64,000 bases of DNA from Nitrospirota bacterium (GCA_016180645.1 JACPAV010000002.1:305729-369728); one strand, 5' to 3'. Numbered from the stretch's first letter, positions 26,350 through 36,213 are shown. Notes: generated by a model from the sequence alone, not told the origin. Numbers and translations: made by a program.

Positions 26350-26673
26350 ATGAACGCCCCATCAACAAACATCGAAGTTCGCATCCCATCGCCCGTCTGG
26401 ATCATGCTCACACTGATGTGGGCCTTTCTAATCGGACTAGGGTTCATGGTCCGGCTGCCCAACGAGTCCCTCCAGGGTTTCATCCGATTCGCCTTCTGGG
26501 TCGTTCTGATCGCACACTTCGGCGAGGGCCTTGTCGGCGCCTATTTCGGTTTCCAAGCCAAGCAGAACCCCGTGAAGTGGTTTCTCCTCACCGTGTTTCT
26601 CGGCTTTCCGGCCTGGATAGCCCTGCGCCGGGCGATTCGCAAGGCCCGGATTCCTGCTTCCGCCAAGGCCTGA
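26350..26673 (+). CDS. DUF4499/TMEM254-like membrane protein
   Basis: 107 residues with three predicted membrane helices (about 17-38, 45-70, 78-92). The helix with LIAHFGEGLVGAYFGFQ recalls DUF4499 proteins, which carry an invariant His and Glu in a membrane helix. No function is established. It lies 16 bases before dciA. Confidence 0.55.
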   Translation: MNAPSTNIEVRIPSPVWIMLTLMWAFLIGLGFMVRLPNESLQGFIRFAFWVVLIAHFGEGLVGAYFGFQAKQNPVKWFLLTVFLGFPAWIALRRAIRKARIPASAKA

Positions 26674-26689
26674 TCCGTCGGCAGGCTTC

Positions 26690-27154
26690 ATGCCTGAAAA
26701 CACCTTCGCGCAGCTCGCCCAGCGGTTCCTATCGAACTGGGGACTGCGAGATCGGGCCTTCGAGCAGAAACTTGTCGCGCAATGGCCGGACGCCGTGGGT
26801 CCGTTTCTTGCCGGACTGACCATGCCGACGGGTTTCAAGAAAGGCTTCCTCTACCTGGCGGTGAACAACTCGGTGCTCCTGCACGAGCTGTTCTACCAGA
26901 AGCCGCAGATGCTGGAAAAAGTTCAGTCCTATTTTGGAACGGCGATACGGGACATCAAATTCTCCCTGCGTCCCCGATTCCTGGAGACCCCTCCGGCGGG
27001 CAAGCCCAAAGCAACCGGACCCGCCCCGCTCAGTCCAGAAGAACGGGCCTCGACGCTCCGCATCACCGAGGGAATCGCCGATGACGAACTGCGTTCCAGC
27101 CTGGTGAATCTTTTCGCGAACTCGAAACGGCGCCTGGCCGCCCGGAAACGCTGA
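26690..27154 (+). CDS. dciA: DUF721 protein, DciA-type replicative helicase loader
   Basis: 154 residues. The N-terminal WPDAVGPFLAGLTMPTGFKKGFLYLAVNNSV and following YQKPQMLEKVQ match the KH-like DUF721 domain, in which W-x-x-xVG is diagnostic. DciA-type proteins help load the DnaB helicase in bacteria lacking DnaC/DnaI. The Pro- and Lys-rich C-terminal tail is variable in the family. The convergent rhodanese gene begins 4 bp after its stop. Confidence 0.8.
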   Translation: MPENTFAQLAQRFLSNWGLRDRAFEQKLVAQWPDAVGPFLAGLTMPTGFKKGFLYLAVNNSVLLHELFYQKPQMLEKVQSYFGTAIRDIKFSLRPRFLETPPAGKPKATGPAPLSPEERASTLRITEGIADDELRSSLVNLFANSKRRLAARKR

Positions 27155-27157
27155 GAC

Positions 27158-27952
27158 TCACTCTTCGAGGGGGAGATCTTTTCGATTTCCCCATTCGCCC
27201 CACGATCCGATGTAGTTGCGAACCCGATCCGCTCCGATCAGCCAAAGGGCCAGAAAGGTGTGTGCAGATCGGTAGCCGCCGTGACAGTAAGTAATGAACT
27301 CCTTCTTGGGATCGATCCCTACCCCCCGGTACACACTCTCCAGTTCGGAGGGCGGCAGAAAGTATCCGTCGGACGTCAGATTCCTCTTCCACTCCACGTT
27401 CACGGCGCCGGGGATGTGCCCTCCTCGATCCGCACGCACGTGTTGTCCTGAAAATTCATCCGGCGTCCGGCAGTCGATGATCCTCGCTCCCATGCCTGAG
27501 AGGTTTGAATGCGTCGAATCGACCGTCGCCAGGAGTTCGGCGCGCGGCGTGTACTGAAATCCCTCGATTCCCGGAAGCGCCGCCGGGTCGGTCGAAAGGT
27601 CGTGGCCGCACCGCAACCATTCGCGCAATCCGCCGTCCAGCATGAGCGGTTCCTTGAATGAAAAGTAGTGAAGTACCCAAATCATCCGCGCGGCAAGCAT
27701 TCCCGAGTAGCCCTCGTAGACCACCGTGGTCCGGTCGGGATGGAGTCCCGCCTCGCGCAGCCCCGCCGCCATCCACTCATTGAATTTTTTCATTCCAGCC
27801 TGGGTCGTATCGAACCAATGGTACTCCCAGATGTCGAAAAGAATCGCCCCGGGGATGTGTCCCTTGTCGTATTCCTCCCGCGGCCGCACGTCCACCACCG
27901 CGGCGTCCTGAAGGTGTTCCCGCAGCCAACTTCCTTCCGTCAAAATGCGCAT
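27158..27952 (-). CDS. Tandem-rhodanese sulfurtransferase
   Basis: About 264 residues from ATG 27952; a longer start at 27979 adds a hydrophobic nonapeptide without a cleavage site. Two rhodanese domains are visible. The N-terminal one (VVDVRPREEYDKGHIPGAI) has lost the catalytic cysteine (VVYEGYSG). The C-terminal one has an active-site loop CHGGYR near residue 225, preceded by the structural IIDCRTPDEFSG. This is the usual inactive/active layout of thiosulfate or mercaptopyruvate sulfurtransferases. It is divergently transcribed from nfeD. Confidence 0.85.
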   Translation of the reverse strand: MRILTEGSWLREHLQDAAVVDVRPREEYDKGHIPGAILFDIWEYHWFDTTQAGMKKFNEWMAAGLREAGLHPDRTTVVYEGYSGMLAARMIWVLHYFSFKEPLMLDGGLREWLRCGHDLSTDPAALPGIEGFQYTPRAELLATVDSTHSNLSGMGARIIDCRTPDEFSGQHVRADRGGHIPGAVNVEWKRNLTSDGYFLPPSELESVYRGVGIDPKKEFITYCHGGYRSAHTFLALWLIGADRVRNYIGSWGEWGNRKDLPLEE

Positions 27953-28026
27953 GAGAAGGGTGAAGTATAGCAGCATCATGATGGCGAAGGTTGTGTTCGC
28001 CGCGAAAGTTCCTTATATTGATTTCC

Positions 28027-29319
28027 GTGCGTAAGAAATTGTTCGCGTGGGGCATCGTGGCATTCGTGCTCGTTGGATGGGCGGCGCATGCGCAGGATGT
28101 CCCAAACCCCTCCGCCCTGCTCCATCTCAAGATCGATGGGGCCATCAACCCGGTCGTCGCCGAGTTCATCATCGACGCGATTGAGCAGGCCGAGCGGGAA
28201 GGCGCGCAGGGCGTGCTCGTCGAGCTGGACACGCCGGGCGGTCTGGACGAATCCATGCGGGACATCATCAAGAAAATCCTCAACACCCCCGTCGTGGTGA
28301 TCGTGTACGTCTCACCCTCCGGAGCACGGGCCGCCTCGGCGGGAGCTCTCATCACACTTGCGGCCGATGTGGCCGCCATGGCGCCCGGCACGAACATCGG
28401 CGCGGCACACCCGGTCGCCATGGGCGGCGGCATGGACAAGACCATGGAGAAGAAGGTGGTGAACGACGCCGTCGCCTACATCAAGGGCCTCGCCAAAAAG
28501 CGAAACCGAAATGAGCGATGGGCTGAGCGCGCCGTGAAGGACAGCATCTCTACCTCGGCGGACGAGGCGTTGAAACAGAATGTGGTGGACGTAGTGGCCG
28601 CGAGCGTGACGGAGTTGATGGAGAAGATCCACGGGAAAGTCCTGAAAAAGGGAACCGAATCCCTCACTCTCGCCACCCGGGGAGCCGAGCTTCGCCCCGT
28701 TGGAATGAGTTTCCGGCAACGGCTCCTCAACACCCTCTCCAATCCAAACATCGCCTACATCCTCATGATGATCGGCGTGTGGGGAATGTTCTTCGAGCTG
28801 ACGAATCCGGGCGCCATTTTCCCCGGCGTGGTCGGTGGTCTCTGCCTTCTCCTCGGTCTGTACTCGCTTCAAACACTTCCGGTCAACTACGCCGGGTTCG
28901 CCCTCATCGGCCTTGGCATCGTGCTCCTCATTCTCGAAATCAAAGTCACCAGCTACGGCCTGCTGACGATCAGCGGACTCATTGCGATGGCCCTCGGCTC
29001 GATGATGCTCATCAAGGGGCCGGCGCCGTTTTTCACCATCTCCAAATCCGTGGTGCTGGCGACCGTGGGGGCCACGGGGCTGCTGTTTGCCTTCGTCATG
29101 CTCGCCGTGGCCCGCGCTCAACGATCCCTGCCGGCCTCCGGAGCGGAAGGGCTCGCCGGCGAAGTCGGTCACGCCCTGAGTCCGATCTCGTCCGGCGGGG
29201 GGAAAGTGTTCGTCCACGGGGAATACTGGGACGCCGTCAGCGATGAGTCGCTGGAGGCCGGATCAAAAGTCAAAGTGAAATCCGTGAACGGCCTCACGAT
29301 AAAGGTCGGAAGAGTTTAA
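28027..29319 (+). CDS. NfeD1b-type membrane serine protease (ClpP class)
   Basis: About 430 residues from GTG 28027, with a signal-anchor (FAWGIVAFVLVGWAAHAQ). A ClpP/SppA-like protease domain comes first: VELDTPGGLD, the catalytic Ser in SPSGARAASAGA and Lys near KKVVNDAVAYIKGLAK. Four membrane helices and a C-terminal OB-fold NfeD domain (LAGEVGHALSPI..GKVFVHGEYWDAV) follow. These proteins cleave stomatin-like partners. The slipin gene follows 15 bases downstream, the canonical pair. Confidence 0.88.
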   Translation: MRKKLFAWGIVAFVLVGWAAHAQDVPNPSALLHLKIDGAINPVVAEFIIDAIEQAEREGAQGVLVELDTPGGLDESMRDIIKKILNTPVVVIVYVSPSGARAASAGALITLAADVAAMAPGTNIGAAHPVAMGGGMDKTMEKKVVNDAVAYIKGLAKKRNRNERWAERAVKDSISTSADEALKQNVVDVVAASVTELMEKIHGKVLKKGTESLTLATRGAELRPVGMSFRQRLLNTLSNPNIAYILMMIGVWGMFFELTNPGAIFPGVVGGLCLLLGLYSLQTLPVNYAGFALIGLGIVLLILEIKVTSYGLLTISGLIAMALGSMMLIKGPAPFFTISKSVVLATVGATGLLFAFVMLAVARAQRSLPASGAEGLAGEVGHALSPISSGGGKVFVHGEYWDAVSDESLEAGSKVKVKSVNGLTIKVGRV

Positions 29320-29333
29320 CGTAAGGAGGACTC

Positions 29334-30101
29334 ATGGGACTCGGACTACTGGTCGTCATCGCCATCATCATTTTCGGATTCATCTCGGGCGTCCGGGTCT
29401 TGAATGAGTACGAACGCGGCGTCCATTTCCGGCTGGGACGCATCCAGGACACCAAGGGCCCCGGCCTGCGCTGGATCATTCCCTTCGTCGATCGGCTTGT
29501 GAAAGTCAGCCTCCGAACCGTGGTGCTGGACGTTCCTCCGCAGGATGTCATCACCAAAGACAACGTCTCCGTGAAAGTGAACGCCGTGGTGTATTTCCGC
29601 GTGCTGGACGCGCGCAAGGCCGTGATCGAGGTTGAAAACTACCTCTATGCAACCTCTCAGCTCGCGCAAACAACTTTGCGAAGCGTGTTGGGAGAAACCG
29701 AACTGGATGAATTGCTGGCCGACCGCGAAAAGATCAACCACAAGCTCCAGGAAATTTTGGACCGACACACAGACCCGTGGGGCATCAAGGTGGCCAACGT
29801 GGAAGTGAAACACGTGGACCTCCCGCAGGAAATGCAGCGGGCGATGGCCAAGCAGGCGGAGGCGGAACGGGAGCGGCGCGCAAAGATCATCAACGCCGAG
29901 GGCGAATTCCAGGCGGCCCAGAAGCTCTCAGAGGCGGCGAACATCATGTCCAAGAACCCCACCACGCTGCAGCTTCGATACCTTCAAACGCTTGTGGAGA
30001 TTTCCTCCGAGCGGAATTCCACCGTCATCTTCCCCCTGCCCATGGACATCATCCGGCCCTTCCTGGACACCGTATCGAAGAAGGAGTTGAGCGGGTCGTA
30101 A
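29334..30101 (+). CDS. Slipin/stomatin-like SPFH protein
   Basis: 255 residues. One N-terminal membrane hairpin ([17 protein letters not shown]) precedes the SPFH domain ([33 protein letters not shown]-like VYFRVLD). A charged helical coil ([19 protein letters not shown]) leads to the C-terminal region. It probably forms membrane microdomain assemblies controlled by the NfeD protease encoded immediately upstream. Confidence 0.92.
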   Translation: MGLGLLVVIAIIIFGFISGVRVLNEYERGVHFRLGRIQDTKGPGLRWIIPFVDRLVKVSLRTVVLDVPPQDVITKDNVSVKVNAVVYFRVLDARKAVIEVENYLYATSQLAQTTLRSVLGETELDELLADREKINHKLQEILDRHTDPWGIKVANVEVKHVDLPQEMQRAMAKQAEAERERRAKIINAEGEFQAAQKLSEAANIMSKNPTTLQLRYLQTLVEISSERNSTVIFPLPMDIIRPFLDTVSKKELSGS

Positions 30102-30137
30102 GGTCTTCCCGAGAGGACCCTCCCGTTCGGGCCCCGC

Positions 30138-30974
30138 ATGGATGTCCTTTCCTATTCTTCTCCGGACGTGGTGGCGCCCTACGCCGCCTACTGTAAGAGT
30201 CTCAAGTCACGGAACGCCTATGTCTCCCTCGCCCGTCACCTGATCCACACGGCCGCGCTGAAGAAGGGCGAGAGAGTCCTCGATCTCGGCTGCGGCTGTG
30301 GCGAATCGACCAAGGCGATTCTGCAGGTCATCGGCAAAACCGGGACGGTCATCGGCGTCGATCCCTCGGAACCGATGATCGAAAGTGCCCGCCGAAATCT
30401 CGGTGACTCGAACGTTGCTTTCAACGTCTCCACCGCGGAGGCGGTTCAACAATGGGTGAAACCGGAGTCGGTCGACTCGGTCATCTCCAGCGCCGCGATC
30501 TGGTATCTGGATTTTTCGCTCACCTTGGCCGCCGCCCGGGCCGTGCTCAAAGCCCACGGCGCACTCGCATTCAACTTGCGATGGGATGTCATGCCGGACG
30601 ATCTCCCGCTCGCCAAGGCATCGGCCCGATTCATGACCGAATTCGGAAAGAAGGTGGTGGAACTGGCCCAACATGTGGAGCCCGGATATTCACCCACGGC
30701 TCATCCGGCCCCTGAAAGGCGGATCTTCAAGTTCATTGAAATGTACAAGACCATTCCGACCTCCGGTTTCACGCTCATGCAGTGCAAGGTCTTTGAAGTC
30801 GGAACCAGCCCGCAGGACTTCCTCGCCTGGCTCAAGTGCCCCAGGGAGGGCGCGCGTTTTCTTCCCGGCCTGGCGCCGAAGAAGCAGGAACGGGTCTTTC
30901 AGCAGGTTTTGAAGGAACTGAAGCCCAAAGCCATCCGTCAGAAGTTCGCCGACGTCCTTCTCTACCGCGACTGA
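30138..30974 (+). CDS. Class-I SAM-dependent methyltransferase, substrate unknown
   Basis: 278 residues. Motif I VLDLGCGCGESTKAI, motif II VIGVDPSEPM and the SVDSVISSAAIWYLD region give a canonical methyltransferase fold resembling UbiE/small-molecule enzymes. The C-terminal 100 residues are not distinctive. It is 36 bases after the slipin gene and could share its transcript. The convergent gene at 30982 follows by 7 bp. Confidence 0.8.
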   Translation: MDVLSYSSPDVVAPYAAYCKSLKSRNAYVSLARHLIHTAALKKGERVLDLGCGCGESTKAILQVIGKTGTVIGVDPSEPMIESARRNLGDSNVAFNVSTAEAVQQWVKPESVDSVISSAAIWYLDFSLTLAAARAVLKAHGALAFNLRWDVMPDDLPLAKASARFMTEFGKKVVELAQHVEPGYSPTAHPAPERRIFKFIEMYKTIPTSGFTLMQCKVFEVGTSPQDFLAWLKCPREGARFLPGLAPKKQERVFQQVLKELKPKAIRQKFADVLLYRD

Positions 30975-30981
30975 GTTCAAT

Positions 30982-32334
30982 TCATCCGCTGCCGCAGCGG
31001 ACTCGCAGGCCGAGCCTGCCGGAGCAGGAATCGGTTTCCTTCCAGCAAAAATCCTTCGATCGTTCGGCGCCGGCGGGAGCCGACACCGTCACCATCCACT
31101 CCGTACCCGAAAGCGGTTCAATCGTGATCCCTCCGGGCAGGCCCTCGCGCGCGGGGAGGGAACCGTTTTCTCGATACTGCCTGCAGGAGGCCGCGGCCGT
31201 TTCCACAATCCGAATTCTCATCGGCACTCGATCGATCCGCTCGCGAAGCATCGCATGCGGGAGATCGGTCATGGCTTCCATCAACAGCCGTTGAACGGGT
31301 CCCGCGGGAGAGTAGTACCACGCGACCGGAGAGATCATCTGCCGACTCTCCCGCGCCTGGATTTGTACAAGGCTTGGAACGCCCTCCATCCAACCGGCCA
31401 GGAGGCGCGCCGCCTCGGACTCGATCTCGAGAAGACGATCTGCATCGAGCGATCCGGCCGCGACGGAAGAGCCGAGAACGGTAAACGCCTGAGCCGCGAG
31501 GCTTCCGGCAAGGATCAACCCTTCGACCGTGTGGCTGGAGAGGGCCACATGGAGGCCCAATCGCGCCGTGTCGAAATAGGTACGAACCGCGGCCTCCGGT
31601 TCTCCCGATTTCTGCTCGCCTGAGCCCAGGAGAAGCAGGAAGCATCCGAGGTCGCGCGCCTTGAGGAGTGCCTCCGCAAGCACCGGATTGTCCAACTCCA
31701 TGGCTGAACGAGCGGGCAGGATCTGAAGTGCCCGGTGCACCGCCTCGATGGCTCTCGACTGCCTGCGAAGTTGGACCATCGCCCGTGTCCACTGCTCATC
31801 GGTCCAAAGATCCTCTGCATCAACGAGTTCCCGGCAGGAAGTAAGTTGGGTATCATCGACTTGGATTTCGTGCGACGCGGTGAGGAATTCCAGCAGGAAA
31901 TCCGAGTCCCGAGGAACGGCTCGCGAGTGAACGGAGACGCTACCGGGAAACTTCAGGGCTCGGCCGTCATGCGAATAGACGGAGAGATTCGTCATCTCCA
32001 GCTGTGTCGTCCCGACCTGAAGAGGCGGCAATTCGATTCGCAGATCTTCAAGCGTGGTGACCCTGCCGGAATCCAGCGGCACGTTTGATCCCGCCGGGCT
32101 CTTGTAGGATTGGCCGTTCCACACCACCTGAGCTCCCGTGGTCCAGAACCCGCGGCCGGCCGACGTCGATATCCGCAATTGGACTTGAGGCTTTTCTCCC
32201 TCACGACCCGCCAGAAGGTTGACGGAGTAGCCGTAGGAACGCGTTCGCTCACGCATCTGCATCACTCCGAGGCAGGCCCATCCAACCAGCAGGCTGGACA
32301 GCGCGAGCGAATAGGCCAACCGCCGATGCTTCAT
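30982..32334 (-). CDS. Membrane-anchored protein of unknown function
   Basis: 450 residues from ATG 32334, which overlaps the upstream stop by four bases (ATGA). A single N-terminal helix (YSLALSSLLVGWACLGVM) suggests an uncleaved anchor or a signal peptide; the rest would be periplasmic. The N-terminal third is beta-rich and the middle is helical (WTRAMVQLRRQSRAIEAVHR). I do not recognise a domain. It forms an operon with the preceding membrane protein. Confidence 0.6.
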   Translation of the reverse strand: MKHRRLAYSLALSSLLVGWACLGVMQMRERTRSYGYSVNLLAGREGEKPQVQLRISTSAGRGFWTTGAQVVWNGQSYKSPAGSNVPLDSGRVTTLEDLRIELPPLQVGTTQLEMTNLSVYSHDGRALKFPGSVSVHSRAVPRDSDFLLEFLTASHEIQVDDTQLTSCRELVDAEDLWTDEQWTRAMVQLRRQSRAIEAVHRALQILPARSAMELDNPVLAEALLKARDLGCFLLLLGSGEQKSGEPEAAVRTYFDTARLGLHVALSSHTVEGLILAGSLAAQAFTVLGSSVAAGSLDADRLLEIESEAARLLAGWMEGVPSLVQIQARESRQMISPVAWYYSPAGPVQRLLMEAMTDLPHAMLRERIDRVPMRIRIVETAAASCRQYRENGSLPAREGLPGGITIEPLSGTEWMVTVSAPAGAERSKDFCWKETDSCSGRLGLRVRCGSG

Positions 32335-32864
32335 CGAAGGAGGTTGATAAGGGGAAAGGCCGTGACCGCCGCGGCGGCCAAGACGGGGGCGTAGAAGCAG
32401 GTCAATGTGGCCACCCAGGTTTCCTTGCGGCTCAGCAGGTGGACCTTTCCCCACGTCCTTCCCGTCCAACCCAGCACGGACAGGAATCCAAGCATGAATC
32501 CAGCGAAGCCGGCCCATTCGTGCAGTCCATTGAGCGTCGCGCCCAAACGCGCGGCTTCAAGAAGAGCGATGATCCCGATCATTCGTCCTGTCATTCTCAT
32601 GCTGTCCATCAACGATCCCTTGCCGTTTATAAACCAGGCGATGATGTGGAGAATCAGGCTGAAACCGAGCCACCCCAGGAGGAGATAGGCAATGGGCATG
32701 AGATCTGGAAAGTGTTGAGTGGACGAGGCCGACCATGGCCTCTGCAGGGCGAGTTCGGCCTCATGGGCCATCTCCATCCCTTCGTACAGCATCAGAAGGC
32801 AGGCCAAGAGAGGAGAGCCGAAGGAGAAAAGCGTTCCGAACAGCCCCGGTTCCCTTCGTTCCAA
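32331..32864 (-). CDS. Polytopic membrane protein, YIP1-like
   Basis: 177 residues, starting at TTG with no clear ribosome-binding site; an internal start is possible. Five hydrophobic helices are spaced like the Yip1 domain (LMPIAYLLLGWLGFSLILHI, GFAGFMLGFLSVLGW, APVLAAAAVTAFPLI). No catalytic residues are visible. It is translationally coupled to the next gene. Confidence 0.55.
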   Translation of the reverse strand: MERREPGLFGTLFSFGSPLLACLLMLYEGMEMAHEAELALQRPWSASSTQHFPDLMPIAYLLLGWLGFSLILHIIAWFINGKGSLMDSMRMTGRMIGIIALLEAARLGATLNGLHEWAGFAGFMLGFLSVLGWTGRTWGKVHLLSRKETWVATLTCFYAPVLAAAAVTAFPLINLLR

Positions 32865-32965
32865 GATGACGCGAGTATATCACCCACCGAAAGAAAAACC
32901 TTCCACTTGAGGCTCATCGCTTCAAATTGACAATCGTCGTGGGGGTGTCGTAGGTTCACGTCGAA

Positions 32966-33253
32966 ATGCCGGTCACCAAAGAAACCGTCGATCACGTCGC
33001 CAAGCTCGCCCGGCTGGAATTTCCCGAGGAAAAAAAGGCCAAGCTCACCGAGCAGCTCGGGAACATTCTCGACTATGTCTCGAAGTTGAATGAATTGAAG
33101 ACGGATGACGTGGCGCCCCTCACTCATACCCTCGATCTGGAGACGCCATATCGAGAGGACGCCGTGAAACCTTCGCTCGGGCTGGAAGACGCCCTGGCCA
33201 ACGCGCCCGCCAAGGAAGGCCCGTACTTCAAAGTGCCGCCGATCATTGAATAG
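32966..33253 (+). CDS. gatC: Asp-tRNA(Asn)/Glu-tRNA(Gln) amidotransferase subunit C
   Basis: 95 residues. VDHVAKLARLEFPEEKK near the start, then FGNILDYV-like LGNILDYVSKLNEL and a C-terminal VPPIIE, are textbook GatC. The subunit wraps around GatA and stabilises the amidotransferase that makes Gln-tRNA or Asn-tRNA from mischarged precursors. gatA follows after 71 bp of low-complexity DNA (CTCAGCACTCAGCACTT style). gatB is not in the window. Confidence 0.93.
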   Translation: MPVTKETVDHVAKLARLEFPEEKKAKLTEQLGNILDYVSKLNELKTDDVAPLTHTLDLETPYREDAVKPSLGLEDALANAPAKEGPYFKVPPIIE

Positions 33254-33324
33254 TGCCGAGTCCTGAGTCCCGAGCCATGAGTCGAAGCGAAGTTTTCTCT
33301 GCTCAGCACTCAGCACTTCCAGCG

Positions 33325-34812
33325 ATGGATCTCCTAGATCTGACTCTGAAGGAAGCGCGCGACGGGCTCCGTGCCCGGAAATTCTCCTCCGTCGATCTCA
33401 CCAAGGCTGTTCTGGCCGAAGTGGAAAAGCGGGAGCCTGAAATCCACAGCTTCATCACCCTCACGCCGGATCTCGCGATGGCCCAAGCCAGGGAAGCCGA
33501 TGCGGCACTCGACAAAGGGAACGCGCCGCCGCTGTGTGGAGTGCCCATCGCGCTGAAGGACATCTTCTGCACGAGAGGCGTCAAGACCACCTGCGGCAGC
33601 CGGATTCTAGAAAACTTCGTGCCCCCCTTCGACGCCACCGTCACGCGAAAACTTCGAGACGCCGGCGCCGTGATTGTAGGAAAGGCCAATATGGACGAAT
33701 TCGCCATGGGTTCCTCCACGGAACGCAGTGCGTTCGGCCCGACGAGGAATCCGGTGAACACCGCCTGCGTTCCGGGCGGCTCCAGTGGTGGTTCCGCGGC
33801 CGCGGTGGCCGCGAAGTTTGCGTTCGGTTCAATCGGCACCGATACGGGCGGGTCGATCCGCCAGCCGGCGGCCTTTTGCGGCGTGGTCGGCATGAAGCCC
33901 ACATACGGCCGGGTGAGCCGATACGGCATGATCGCCTTTGCCTCGTCGCTCGATCAGGCCGGACCCTTCGCGCGGAACACCGATGACGCCGCACTTCTCC
34001 TCCAAGCCATCATGGGGCACGATCCGCTCGACTCCACGTCCTCCCCTCTGCCGGCCCCCAACCTGCAATCGGAATTGGAGCCCGTGAGCAAGGGCCTCCG
34101 GCTCGGCAAGCCGAAGGAGTACTTCGTGCAGGGTCTCGATCCGGAAATCCGCGCGGCCATCGACGGAGCGCTCAAGAAAATGGAATCCGCAGGCGCGGCG
34201 GTGGAAGAAGTCACGTTGCCGCACACGGAGTACGCCGTGCCGACCTACTACGTCCTGGCGCCGGCCGAAGCCAGCTCGAATCTTTCACGCTTCGATGGCG
34301 TGCGATACGGATTCCGCGCCAGGATGGCTGGCGGTCCCCGGAGCACCATGGACGGTAGCGGAGGGGGCCGCGCCCCCGGCACGGACAGACTCCTCGAGGT
34401 GTTCACGGAGTCACGGTCACAGGGATTCGGCGAAGAGGTGAAGCGTCGCATCCTGATCGGCACCTACGCCCTGAGCGCCGGATATTACGACGCCTACTAC
34501 CTCAAGGCCCTGAAAGTGCGCCGGCTCATCAAGCAGGATTACGACCGCGCGTTTTCAAGGGTCGACGTTATCGTCACTCCCACGACTCCATCACCGGCCT
34601 TCAAGCTCGGCGAGAAGCTGGACGATCCGCTCCAGATGTACCTGTCGGACATCTTCACCATTCCTTGCAATCTGGCGGGTCTCTGCGGCATTTCGATTCC
34701 CTGCGGGAAAACGAAGAGCGGACTCCCCATCGGCCTCCAGATCCTGGGCAAACCGCTCGACGAGCAGAAGGTGCTCCGCGTCGCAAAGGCGTTTGAGGAA
34801 TGTCTCAGATAG
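33325..34812 (+). CDS. gatA: Asp-tRNA(Asn)/Glu-tRNA(Gln) amidotransferase subunit A
   Basis: 495 residues from ATG 33325; the frame is open upstream, but only through repeat-like DNA. The amidase signature is intact: Lys in PIALKDIFCTRG, GGSSGGSAAAVAA with the cis-Ser and nucleophilic Ser (TDTGGSIRQPAAFCG). It hydrolyses glutamine to supply ammonia for tRNA-dependent amidation. Confidence 0.95.
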   Translation: MDLLDLTLKEARDGLRARKFSSVDLTKAVLAEVEKREPEIHSFITLTPDLAMAQAREADAALDKGNAPPLCGVPIALKDIFCTRGVKTTCGSRILENFVPPFDATVTRKLRDAGAVIVGKANMDEFAMGSSTERSAFGPTRNPVNTACVPGGSSGGSAAAVAAKFAFGSIGTDTGGSIRQPAAFCGVVGMKPTYGRVSRYGMIAFASSLDQAGPFARNTDDAALLLQAIMGHDPLDSTSSPLPAPNLQSELEPVSKGLRLGKPKEYFVQGLDPEIRAAIDGALKKMESAGAAVEEVTLPHTEYAVPTYYVLAPAEASSNLSRFDGVRYGFRARMAGGPRSTMDGSGGGRAPGTDRLLEVFTESRSQGFGEEVKRRILIGTYALSAGYYDAYYLKALKVRRLIKQDYDRAFSRVDVIVTPTTPSPAFKLGEKLDDPLQMYLSDIFTIPCNLAGLCGISIPCGKTKSGLPIGLQILGKPLDEQKVLRVAKAFEECLR

Positions 34813-34844
34813 CCCTCAGCGGTCAGCTGTCAGCTTTCAGTGCC

Positions 34845-34901
34845 GTAGGGGAGGACCTTCAGGTCCTCCCTGCTTGGGAGCAGCTAAAGCTGCTCCCCTA
34901 C
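34845..34901. repeat. Double-hairpin palindromic repeat, copy 1
   Basis: A unit of 57 bp in which GTAGG/CCTAC ends enclose two perfect hairpins: GGGAGGACCT-TC-AGGTCCTCCC and GGGAGCAGCT-AA-AGCTGCTCCC. The outer ends can also pair, giving a cloverleaf-like fold. It lies between gatA and purD. The same architecture with different stem bases occurs at 43775-43833, so structure rather than sequence is kept. Confidence 0.85.
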
Positions 34902-34929
34902 ACTGAATACTGACAACTGAGAACTTGGA

Positions 34930-36213
34930 ATGAACATTCTAGTCGTCGGCGGCGGAGGGCGGGAGCATGCCCTTGTCTGGAGGCTGGCTCAGAGTCCCGA
35001 GAAACCCCGCATCTTCTGTGTTCCGGGAAGCGATGGGATTTCTCACCTCGCGGAAACCGCCAATATCCGCGTGGACCAGATTCCTCACCTCGTCCAGTTC
35101 GCGAGAGAAGAGAGAATCGACGTCGCCGTGGTGGGTCCCGAACAGCCGCTTGTTGCCGGTCTGATCGACGAACTCCAGAAGGCGGGCGTCCCATCCGTAG
35201 GACCTACCCGCACCGCGGCAGAAATCGAAGGAAGCAAGGTCTTCATGAAAGAACTTATGACGCGCGTCGGCGTGAAAACGGCACCCTTCAAGGTTCTTTC
35301 CGGCAAGACCGACACGCTGACCTACATCCGGCACCGGCCCTTCCCTCAAGTGCTCAAAGTGGACGGACTCGCCGGCGGCAAGGGCGCCTTTGTTTTGAAT
35401 GAACTTGCGGACGCATGGGCGGCCCTGGGGATGATCTTCGACTCGAAGGAACTCGCCGAAGCTGGAAAACGGCTGATCGTGGAAGATTTTCTGCCCGGAG
35501 AGGAGGCCTCGTTCATTGTGCTGACCGACGGAGAGAACTGCGTTCCACTTCCACCGGCGCAGGACCACAAAAGGCTCAACGACGACGACCAAGGCCCCAA
35601 CACCGGCGGCATGGGCGCGTACGTCCCCGCCCCCGTCCTCACCGACGAACTGCAACAGCGCGTCCTGAAAGAGATCATCCGGCCCGTTCTGCACGGCATG
35701 GCGCAAATGGGACGTCCCTATCGGGGATTTCTCTACGCCGGCCTCATGATCACAAAAGAGGGGCCGTCCGTACTGGAGTTCAATGCCCGTCCTGGAGATC
35801 CGGAGACGCAGCCCCAAATGTTTTCGCTCCGCGAAGATCTCCTTCCCGTTCTGGTCCAAGTGGCGCAGGGCAGATTGGAGGGTCGCCCTCAGTCGATCGA
35901 GTTTTCTCCTTCAGCGTGTGTCGTGGTGTCCTCGGCCGGATATCCCGGAACCCCGGAGAAAGGAAAAGTCATACAAGGGCTGGGGAAGAAAGAAACCGAT
36001 CCGGACGTGGCCGTCTTTCATGCGGGCACAAAGAAATCCGGGGAAAATTGGATCACCAACGGCGGGCGCGTGCTCGGAGTGACGGCGCGCGGCAGCTCGC
36101 TCCAAAACGCCCTTCAGAAGGCCTACGGCCGCCTCGAAACCATCCAGTTTGAAGGCATGCATTTCCGAAAAGACATCGGGCGGAAAGGCCTGAACCGACC
36201 GGAGGCGCCCTGA
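34930..36213 (+). CDS. purD: Phosphoribosylamine-glycine ligase
   Basis: 427 residues, ATP-grasp. The opening VVGGGGREHALVWRL, GPEQPLVAGLIDEL, KVDGLAGGKGAFV, EEASFIVLTDGE and NARPGDPETQ are diagnostic of PurD. It makes glycinamide ribonucleotide, purine step 2. It starts a + strand run purD-cutA-purE-tsaC with small gaps or overlaps. Confidence 0.95.
   Translation: MNILVVGGGGREHALVWRLAQSPEKPRIFCVPGSDGISHLAETANIRVDQIPHLVQFAREERIDVAVVGPEQPLVAGLIDELQKAGVPSVGPTRTAAEIEGSKVFMKELMTRVGVKTAPFKVLSGKTDTLTYIRHRPFPQVLKVDGLAGGKGAFVLNELADAWAALGMIFDSKELAEAGKRLIVEDFLPGEEASFIVLTDGENCVPLPPAQDHKRLNDDDQGPNTGGMGAYVPAPVLTDELQQRVLKEIIRPVLHGMAQMGRPYRGFLYAGLMITKEGPSVLEFNARPGDPETQPQMFSLREDLLPVLVQVAQGRLEGRPQSIEFSPSACVVVSSAGYPGTPEKGKVIQGLGKKETDPDVAVFHAGTKKSGENWITNGGRVLGVTARGSSLQNALQKAYGRLETIQFEGMHFRKDIGRKGLNRPEAP

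Noticed and set aside
28312-29217. 301-codon minus-strand frame opposite nfeD
   Set aside because: His/Asp/Glu-rich antisense product of the well-supported NfeD protease gene.
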